A DNA stretch of 34,513 nt, taken from assembly GCF_016741875.1 (NCBI RefSeq), contig NZ_JAERRF010000052.1, forward strand, positions 1 to 34,513, read 5' to 3'. Positions 24,186-32,100 of the stretch are shown in pieces. Made by a program: the position numbers and the translations under genes. The notes below the pieces were generated by a model. That model made no database searches, had not been told where the DNA came from, and was given only the letters and a program-made list of their open reading frames with translations. The first letter of the stretch is position 1. Each line of letters starts with the position of its first letter. This stretch comes from Streptomyces coffeae (GTDB lineage Bacteria; Actinomycetota; Actinomycetes; Streptomycetales; Streptomycetaceae).

Positions 24186-27100
24186 TCACGCTCCCAGTTC
24201 ACGGTCGATGAGCGCGAACATCTCGTCGGCGGTGGCCGCGGTGAGGTCGTCCCCGGCCGCCGCCTCCCCGGTGGTCCCGTCCGTGGTGTCGGTGTACTTC
24301 CACAGCAGGGCTTGCAACCGGTTCACCAGGCCCGCCCGGCGCGGATCCCCGGCGGGCAGTCCGGCCAGCGCCGACTCCAGCCCCTCGACATGTCCGAGTG
24401 CCGGGTGGTCCGTCGCCGGCTCCTCCGGGAGCACATGGACCAGCAGACAGCCCGCGAGTGCCTCGGGCGTCGGATAGTCGAAGACCACGGTCGTGGGCAG
24501 ACTCAGCCCGGTGACGGTGCGCAGCCGGTTGCGGAGCTCGACCGCCGCGATGGAGTCGAATCCCAACTCCTTGAAGGGCCGGTCCGGTTCGACCGTCTCC
24601 GGCGACGCATAGTGGAGGACGGCCGCCACCTGCGCGCGGACGAGCGCCAGCAGCCTGCCGATCCGCTCGTTCTCGGGCAGCGCGGCCACTTCCTGCCGCA
24701 GGGCCGCGGGCTCGTCACTGCCGCCACCGTCGTCGGGGCCGTGTCCGGTCTCGACGGTCCGACGGGCGGCCGGTACCCCGTCGAACAGCCTGCTCGGCCG
24801 GGCCAGGGTGAACAGGGAGGCGAACCGCTCCCAACCGACATCCGCGATGGCCAGCGCGGGGTCCTCATGGTCGAGCGCCTGGCGCAGGGCGGTCAGCGCC
24901 AGCCTCGGGTCCAGGGGCGCCAGCCCCTGCCGTCGGGACCGCTCGGTGTGGATGCCCAGTGCGTCACCTCGTCCCTCACCTTCCACATCGCTGCCGTCCG
25001 TCAGATCCCACAGTCCCCAGGCGAGGGACACCGTGGCTGCCCGGCCTTCGGCACGCTGCCGCTGGGCCAGTGCGTCGAGGAAGGCGGTGGCGGCCGCGTA
25101 CGCGCCGTGGTCCTTGCTGCCCCACGCGGTGGCGACGGTGGAGAAGTGGACGACGGTGTCCTCGGGGTCCAGTCCGCAGAGCTCGGCCAGATCCGGCCCC
25201 GCATCGGCCAGATGGGCGGAGATCTCCCGCACCAGCCGTTCGGTTGTGAGTTCCGTCAGCGGGGTCAGTTCGCCGGAGGCCGACGTATGGACGATGGTGC
25301 GCACACGGTCACCGGACGCGGACAGCTCCTCGACCAGGCGGACCACACCGTCCCGGTCGGCGGGCGCGCAGTCGGCGACGGTCAACTGAACGCCCAGAGC
25401 GGCGAGTTCGGCCGTCAGCTCGATGACCCCGGGGCCGCTGCCCCTGCCGGGCCCCAGCAGCACCACATGTCGTGCGCCCTCGGCGGCCATCCAGCGGGCG
25501 ACATACGCGGCGGGACCCTCGGCGTCCCCCGTGATGAGCACGGCGTCCCGGGGCGTCCAGGACCGCCGCGGCACACAACCGCCCACCGGAGCGGGCACCA
25601 GCCTGCGGCCGAACGCGCCGTCCGCGCGCAGCGCCACCTGGTCCTCGCCGGTCGCCGCGGTGAGCAGGGCACGCAGCCGCTCCGGGGCGGCGTGGTCCGG
25701 AGCGGCGGGCAGATCCAGCAACCCGCCCCATAGCTCGGGACGTTCCAACGCCGCCACCCTGCCGAGCCCCCACAGCTGAGCCTGTGCCGGAGAGTCCAGC
25801 GGATCGCCGTCACCGGTCGAGACCGCGCCACGGGTGGCACACCACAGCGGTGCGCCGAGATCCGCGTCCGCCAGTGCCTGCACGAGGGTGAGCGTGCCGG
25901 TCAGCCCGGGGGCCACCTCGACGGCGGGCGCGCCGCCCTTCTCGTCCAGGGCCAGCAGGGACAACACTCCCGTCAACGGCTGCTCCATGCCGGCGTGGGC
26001 GGAGCGCAGCAACTCGGCGAGCCTGTCGCGGTCGACGGTGTCGGGCACGTCCACTCGGCGCACCCGGCCTCCGCCCGCGCTCAACGCCTCGGCGCACACC
26101 TCTGCCCAGCCGTCGGCACGGCCCTCCGGCCGCAGCACCAGCCAGGAGCCCGCGTCGCCCGGATCCGTGTCGTCCAGCCGCTGCCATACGACGCGATAGC
26201 GCCAGGAGTCCACGGTGGTCCGCTCACGCCGTGCCCGCCGCCACTCGGAGAGCACCGGCAGCACCTCGCCCAGTGACGAGCGGTGACCGCTGTCCGCGGT
26301 GAGGCGCAGTGTCTCGCCGAGCGCGTCCAGATCCCCGCCCTCGACGGCGGCCCAGAACCACGTCTCGTCCTCGTCGGCCGTGGCCACGGTGTCGAAGGAC
26401 ACCGAGTCGGCCAGCCAGTACCGCTCGCGCTGAAAGGCATAGGTGGGCAGGTCGACGACGCGTGGGGAGACGGGGCCGGAGGGCCAGAGGGTGGACCAGT
26501 CGACGGCGGCCCCTGCGGTGAACGCCTGCGCGAGCGACCGCAACAGCTGGGCCCTGCCGCCGTGGTCACGGCGGAGCGTGGGGACGGTGACGGCATCGGC
26601 CCCCAACTCCTCGAAGGTCTCCTGCATCCCGACGGTCAGCATCGGATGGGTACTGGCCTCGATGAACACCCGGTGGCCATCGGCCAGCAGCGCCCGTACG
26701 GCGTCGGCGAAACGCACCGGCTCCCGCAGGTTGACCACCCAGTAGCCGGTGTCCAGCCCGGTGCTGTCGGCACGGCCACCGCTGACGGTGGAGTAGAACG
26801 CCACGGTCGACGGGACCGGCCGGACCCCGGCCAGCACTTCCGTCAGCTCGTCGGCGATCTCGTCCACCTGGGGGCTGTGGGAGGCGTAGTCCACCTCGAT
26901 CAGCCGGGCACGGTCACCGTTCTCCTGGCACCTGGCCACGGTATGGGCGACCTGCTCGGGCGGGCCCGAAATGACCGTGGACTCCGGCCCGTTGACGGCC
27001 GCCACCCCGACGTCGGCGGCCTGGTCGCCCAGACCGGCGAGCAGCTTGACGGCCTGGTCGTGGCCCACACCGAGGGACGCCATGGCGCCGCCACCGGCCA

Positions 27101-29183
27101 GCCGCCGTAGCGCCCGGCTGCGCAGGGCCACAACCTTCGCACCATCCTCCAACGACAGCGCACCCGCCACCACCGCCGCCGCGATCTCCCCCTGACTGTG
27201 GCCCACCACCGCAGCGGGCCGCACCCCGTATCCGGCCCAGACCGCCGCCAACGACACCATCACCGCCCACAACACCGGCTGCACCACATCCACACGACCG
27301 AGGTCAGCGGCGCCCTCGGCACCCCACAGCACCTCCGTCAACGACCAGTCCACATATGGAGCAAGCGCACGCTCACACTCGACCACCCGCGCCGCGAACA
27401 CCGGCGACGCGTCCAGCAGACCGGCACCCATACCCACCCACTGCGAACCCTGCCCCGGGAACACCAACACCGGGCCCAGGTCCGTGGCCCTCGCGGCGCC
27501 ACCGGGGTGGACCACACCCGGGTGAGCCTCCCCCGCGGCCAGTGCTTCCACGGCCGCGAGGAGTTCCTGCCGGTCCTCCCCCAGCACCACCGCGCGGTGG
27601 TCGAACACCGACCGGGTGGTGGTCAGCGACCAGCCCACATCGGATACCGACAGCCGCGGATCAGCCGCCGTACGCGCCGCGAGCGCGGTCGCCTGGGCCC
27701 GAAGGGCACGCTGTCCGCGCGCCGACAGTACCCACGGCACCACACCGGACTGACCGCCGCCGTCGGACTCAGTGGGCTCGGTGGGCTCGCTCGGCTCGGG
27801 TGCCTGCTCAAGGATCAGATGGGCGTTGGTGCCGCTGATGCCGAAGGAGGACACGCCCGCGCGGCGCGGGCGCTCGCCCTTGGGCCACTCCACCGGCTCC
27901 GTCAGCAGCCGTACCCCGCCACCGTCCCACTCCACATGCGGGGTCGGCTCGTCGATGTGCAGGGTGATCGGCAGCCGCCCGCGCCGGAGGGCCATCACCA
28001 TCTTGATCACGCCCGCCACCCCGGCAGCGGCCTGGGCATGTCCGATGTTGGACTTGAGCGAGCCCAGCCACAGCGGCCGGTCCGCGGGTCGCTGCCGTCC
28101 GTAGGTGGCCAGCAGCGCCTGGGCCTCGATCGGGTCGCCGAGGGAGGTCCCGGTGCCGTGTGCCTCCACCGCGTCGACCTGGTCGGGGGCGAGCCGTGCG
28201 TTCTCCAGTGCCTGCCGGATCACCCGCTCCTGCGAGACGTCGTTGGGCGCGGTCAGACCGTTGCTCGCGCCGTCCTGGTTGATGGCCGAGCCGCGGATGA
28301 CGGCCAGGACGTGGTGGCCGTTGCGCCGGGCGTCCGACAGCCGCTCCAGCAGCACCAGACCGACACCCTCGGAGAAGCCGGTGCCGTCCGCCCCCGCCGC
28401 GAAGGACTTGCAGCGCCCGTCCGGAGCCAGTCCGCGTTGCCGGGAGAACTCCGCGAAGGCGGTCGGGGTGGTGAGCGCGGTGACCCCGCCGGCGAGTGCG
28501 AGGTCACATTCGCCCTGGCGCAGCGCCTGGCAGGCCAGATGCATGGCGACGAGCGACGAGGAACAGGCGGTGTCCACCGTGACCGCGGGGCCCTCGAGGC
28601 CGAAGGTGTACGCCACCCGGCCCGACACCACCGAGGTCAGGCTGCCGGTCGTGGCATAGCCCTCGAACCCCTCGGGGACATGGGGCATCCGGGACAGATA
28701 GTCCTGGCTGGACACGCCCGCGTACACCCCGGTCGGGGTGCCCTTCACCGCGGTCGGATCGATGCCCGCCCGCTCGAACAGCTCCCAGGACACCTCCAGC
28801 AGCAGCCGCTGCTGAGGGTCCATCGCCAGCGCCTCCCTCGGGCTGATCCCGAAGAAGTCCGCGTCGAAACGGTCGACGTCCTGGAGGAAACCTCCGTGCC
28901 GGACATAGCTGGTGCCCGGGTGGTCGGGGTCGGGGTGATAGAGCCCCTCCAGGTCCCAGCCGCGGTCGGTGGGGAACGCGCTGATCCCGTCGCCGCCGGA
29001 GGAGACCAGCTCCCACAGCTCCTCCGGACAGCTCACTCCGCCCGGATAACGGCAGGCCATACTCACCACGGCCACCGGCTCCTGGAACCGCTCCTCGACC
29101 TCGTGCAGCCGTTGCCGAGCCTGTCCGAGATCCACCGTGACCCGGCGCAGATACTGGCGGAGCTTGTCTTCCGTACCCGACAT
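24186..29183 (-). CDS. Single-module type I PKS with decayed KR ('module D': KS-AT-KR*-ACP)
   Basis: 1665 aa. ATG at complement 29181-29183, four bases after a GAGG site and 16 bp after the stop of gene E, so the two are one transcript. Docking coiled coil 1-33. KS with Cys207 (TACSSS). AT with Ser663 (GHSQGE) and YASH from Tyr766, predicting methylmalonyl-CoA. Dimerisation-type element FWAAVEGGDLDAL near 940. The KR looks dead: the NADPH loop reads GDAEGPAAYVAR (from Gly1219) rather than GGTGxLGxxxAR, the Ser position is Thr (HFSTVATAWG), and the Asn after the Tyr is Thr (YAAAT, Tyr1362). The Trp and the His three residues before Tyr are relics of an A2-type KR. ACP Ser1544 (LGFDSI). Ends with docking tail MFALIDRELGA. 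Predicted to add propionate and leave a beta-ketone; a residual epimerase role (C2-type) cannot be excluded. A ketone here suits a spiroketal carbon. Confidence 0.96.
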   Translation of the reverse strand: MSGTEDKLRQYLRRVTVDLGQARQRLHEVEERFQEPVAVVSMACRYPGGVSCPEELWELVSSGGDGISAFPTDRGWDLEGLYHPDPDHPGTSYVRHGGFLQDVDRFDADFFGISPREALAMDPQQRLLLEVSWELFERAGIDPTAVKGTPTGVYAGVSSQDYLSRMPHVPEGFEGYATTGSLTSVVSGRVAYTFGLEGPAVTVDTACSSSLVAMHLACQALRQGECDLALAGGVTALTTPTAFAEFSRQRGLAPDGRCKSFAAGADGTGFSEGVGLVLLERLSDARRNGHHVLAVIRGSAINQDGASNGLTAPNDVSQERVIRQALENARLAPDQVDAVEAHGTGTSLGDPIEAQALLATYGRQRPADRPLWLGSLKSNIGHAQAAAGVAGVIKMVMALRRGRLPITLHIDEPTPHVEWDGGGVRLLTEPVEWPKGERPRRAGVSSFGISGTNAHLILEQAPEPSEPTEPTESDGGGQSGVVPWVLSARGQRALRAQATALAARTAADPRLSVSDVGWSLTTTRSVFDHRAVVLGEDRQELLAAVEALAAGEAHPGVVHPGGAARATDLGPVLVFPGQGSQWVGMGAGLLDASPVFAARVVECERALAPYVDWSLTEVLWGAEGAADLGRVDVVQPVLWAVMVSLAAVWAGYGVRPAAVVGHSQGEIAAAVVAGALSLEDGAKVVALRSRALRRLAGGGAMASLGVGHDQAVKLLAGLGDQAADVGVAAVNGPESTVISGPPEQVAHTVARCQENGDRARLIEVDYASHSPQVDEIADELTEVLAGVRPVPSTVAFYSTVSGGRADSTGLDTGYWVVNLREPVRFADAVRALLADGHRVFIEASTHPMLTVGMQETFEELGADAVTVPTLRRDHGGRAQLLRSLAQAFTAGAAVDWSTLWPSGPVSPRVVDLPTYAFQRERYWLADSVSFDTVATADEDETWFWAAVEGGDLDALGETLRLTADSGHRSSLGEVLPVLSEWRRARRERTTVDSWRYRVVWQRLDDTDPGDAGSWLVLRPEGRADGWAEVCAEALSAGGGRVRRVDVPDTVDRDRLAELLRSAHAGMEQPLTGVLSLLALDEKGGAPAVEVAPGLTGTLTLVQALADADLGAPLWCATRGAVSTGDGDPLDSPAQAQLWGLGRVAALERPELWGGLLDLPAAPDHAAPERLRALLTAATGEDQVALRADGAFGRRLVPAPVGGCVPRRSWTPRDAVLITGDAEGPAAYVARWMAAEGARHVVLLGPGRGSGPGVIELTAELAALGVQLTVADCAPADRDGVVRLVEELSASGDRVRTIVHTSASGELTPLTELTTERLVREISAHLADAGPDLAELCGLDPEDTVVHFSTVATAWGSKDHGAYAAATAFLDALAQRQRAEGRAATVSLAWGLWDLTDGSDVEGEGRGDALGIHTERSRRQGLAPLDPRLALTALRQALDHEDPALAIADVGWERFASLFTLARPSRLFDGVPAARRTVETGHGPDDGGGSDEPAALRQEVAALPENERIGRLLALVRAQVAAVLHYASPETVEPDRPFKELGFDSIAAVELRNRLRTVTGLSLPTTVVFDYPTPEALAGCLLVHVLPEEPATDHPALGHVEGLESALAGLPAGDPRRAGLVNRLQALLWKYTDTTDGTTGEAAAGDDLTAATADEMFALIDRELGA
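26991..27477 (-). repeat. AT-domain DNA tract near-identical to 33706-34192 (copy in gene D)
   Basis: 487 bp aligning without gaps to 33706-34192 with about five mismatches counted by eye. It covers the first part of the AT, from FPGQGSQW through GHSQGE to AVNGP. Codon style differs from that of the plus-strand AT pair. Confidence 0.9.
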
Positions 29184-29199
29184 CAGTCCTCACTCGCGG

Positions 29200-32100
29200 T
29201 CAAGAGGGCAGTTCCCTGTCGATGAACTCGAACAACTCGTCGTCCGACGCGGACTCGAGGGCACCGTCGTCCACGGTGTGCCCGGCGGTTTCGGCGGAGC
29301 CGTCGTTCAGCCGCCACAGCAGCGTCTCCAGCCGTTTGGCCAGCCTGGCGCGCGCCTCCTCGTCGTAGGCGAACTCCGCCAACGCGGCCTCCAGCTTCTC
29401 CAGTTCGCCGAAGACGGGCGCCGGGGCGGCCTCCTGTTCGGGGCACAGCTTCTCGCGCAGCTCCGCGGCGATGGCCGACGGTGTGGGGTGCCGGAACACG
29501 AAAGTGGCGGGCAGTCGCAGTCCGGTGTCCGCGGAGAGCCGGTTGCGCAGTTCGACGGCGGTCAGCGAGTCGAATCCCATGTCCTTGAACGGGGTGTCGC
29601 CGGACACCGCTTGCACATCGCCGTGGCCCAGGACGGCGGCTGCCTGGGTGCGGACGAGGGTGAGCAGGACGTGGTGCTGCTCGTCCGGCGGAAGTGTGGC
29701 GAGGCGGCTGACCAGACCGGTGGCGGGCCGACCCGTGGCGGCGGTACGCCGGTTGGCCGTGCCGTCGGCGGTCAGACTGCGGAGCAGAGCGGGCAAGGTG
29801 CCGGCGGGCCGGGCGGCCAGGGCGCGTACATCCAGTTGGACCGCCGCGGGCTGGGGATCGCCGTGCCAGCAAGCGGCGTCCAGCAGCTCCAGCGCCTGTT
29901 CGCCGGGCATCGCCGCGATCCCGGAGCGGGCCATCCGGGCGAGGTCGGCCTCGGCGAGGTGCCCGGTCATTCCGCTGGTGTCGGCCCACAGTCCCCATGC
30001 CACGGACACTCCGGACAGGCCGCCGGCCTGGCGGTGGGCGGCGAGGGCGTCGCAGAAGGCGTTGGCCGCCGCGTAGTTGGCCTGTCCGGGGCTGCCCATC
30101 ACCCCGGCCGCCGACGAGAACATCACGAACATGCCGAGTCGCAGATGTGCGGTGGCGGCGTGGAGGTGGGCGGCGGCGGTGGCCTTGGTGGCCCACACCC
30201 GCGCGAGCCGTTCCGGGGTCTGCGAGGTGACCACGGCGTCGTCCAGAACACCCGCCGCATGGATCACCCCTGTCAGCGGATGTGCCGGGTCGATGTCCGC
30301 GACGAGGCGGTTGACGGCGGTGGCGTCGGTGACGTCGGCGGCGACGATCCGTACCTCGGCGCCGAGCCCCTCGAGCCGGGCCGCCAGTTCCTTCGCGCCC
30401 GGCGCGTCGGGGCCACCGCGGCTCACCAGGAGCAGATGGCTCATGTTCCAGACCCGGACGAGGTGTTCGGCGGCCAACCCGCCCAGGGTGCCGGTGCCAC
30501 CGGTGATGAGTACGGTGCCGTCGGGATCCACCGGAGCGGGCACGTCCAGCACCAGTTTGCCGGTGTGCTTGGCCTGACTCAGGCAGCGCAGGGCCTCTCG
30601 CGCCCGGCTCAGCGGCCAGGACCGCACCGGAAGCGGGTCCAGCACCCCGCAGTCGAACAGCTGGGTCAACGTGTGCCACATCCGGTGGATGAGGTCCGGG
30701 CCCGCACCGGTGATCAGGTCGTAGACCTGATACGTCACCCCCGGGTGGAGGGCGGCGATGTGCTCCGGATCGCGGATGTCGGTCTTGCCCATCTCCAGCA
30801 GCCGGCCGCCGTCGCCGAGCAGTCGCAGCGAGGCGTCGATGAACTCCCCGGTGAGACTGTTGAGCACCACATCCACACCGCGTCCGCCGGTGGCTTCGCG
30901 CAGGGCGTCCTCGAAGTCCAGGTCGCGAGAGGAGGCCCGGTGTGCCGCGTCGATGCCCATGGACTCCAGCACCGGATGCTTGCCGGGGCCGGCGGTGGCG
31001 TAGATCTCCGCGCCCAGATGACGGGCGATCCGCACGGCCGCCGTTCCCACACCACCGGTGGCCGCGTGGATGAGCACCGCTTCACCCGACCTGAGCCCGC
31101 CCAGCTCGACCAGCCCGTACCAGGCGGTCAGATACGCCACCGGGGCGGCGGCCGCCTGCTGGAAACTCCAGCCGGCCGGGATCGGCGCCACCAGCCGCGC
31201 GGCCGTGACCGCCAAGGGGCCGAACGACTGGTCGAGGACGCCCATGACCCGGTCGCCCACCGCGACATCGGTGACATCCGGGCCGACGGCCACCACCACA
31301 CCGGCGCCCTCGCCGCCGAGGCCGGTCTGCCCCGGGACCATGCCCAGACTCACCAGCACATCACGGAAGTTGACACCGGCGGTGTGTACGGCGATACGCA
31401 CCTGTCCCGCTGCCAGGGGCTCCAGCACCTCGGGGCACGCCACCGGGGCCACGTTCTCCAGCGTCGCGGTACCCGCGGTGTCCAGCCGCCAGGCCGCCGG
31501 TTGCCGTACCGGGCCGACCAGCCCGGCGCCTCCGGCACCGGCACGGACGAGACGTGGCACCAGGACCCGCCCCGCGCGCACCGCCAGTTGGGGTTCGTCC
31601 GCCGCCACGGCTCGTGTCACGGCGGCGCGTACGCTGTCGCCGCTCAGGCGGCTGCCGTCAGCGCCAGGGCCGTGGTGGTGGCCGTGGTCGATGTCGACCA
31701 GGACGAACCGCCCGGGGTTCTCCGACTGTGCGCTGCGGACCAGGCCCCAGACCGCGGCGGCCGCCAGATTCGTACGGGCCTCGGTGGACGGGTTGCCCTC
31801 GGTACCGTGCACCGCCACTGCGCCTCGCGTCAGCACCATCAGCCGGGCGTCGGCCAGCCGCGGCTCGGCCAGCCAGCCCTGCACCAGCTCCAACGTACGC
31901 TCCGCGAGCGCCAGCCCCTCGGCCGCCGCCCTCTCGGCGTCGGTTCCGGTGTCCGTCCACGGGTCCGTTCCCGGCTCCGGGTCACGGGATAAGACGTCGG
32001 CGAGAACCACTGATGGGACGGGCTCGCCATCGTCGAGCGCCGTGATCAGCGCTGCCAGATCCGGATGGCCCTCACCGCCCAGAACGGCCCAGTCGTCGCC

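Noticed and set aside
24186..24300. An integrated thioesterase at the end of PKS gene D
   Set aside because: The protein ends with an ACP and a short docking tail; there is no GxSxG domain after the ACP.
29137..31992. A 951-codon open frame on the plus strand opposite gene E
   Set aside because: High G+C at third positions keeps antisense frames open. The translation is low-complexity (Arg/Gly/His rich) with no domain, while the minus frame has clear PKS domains.
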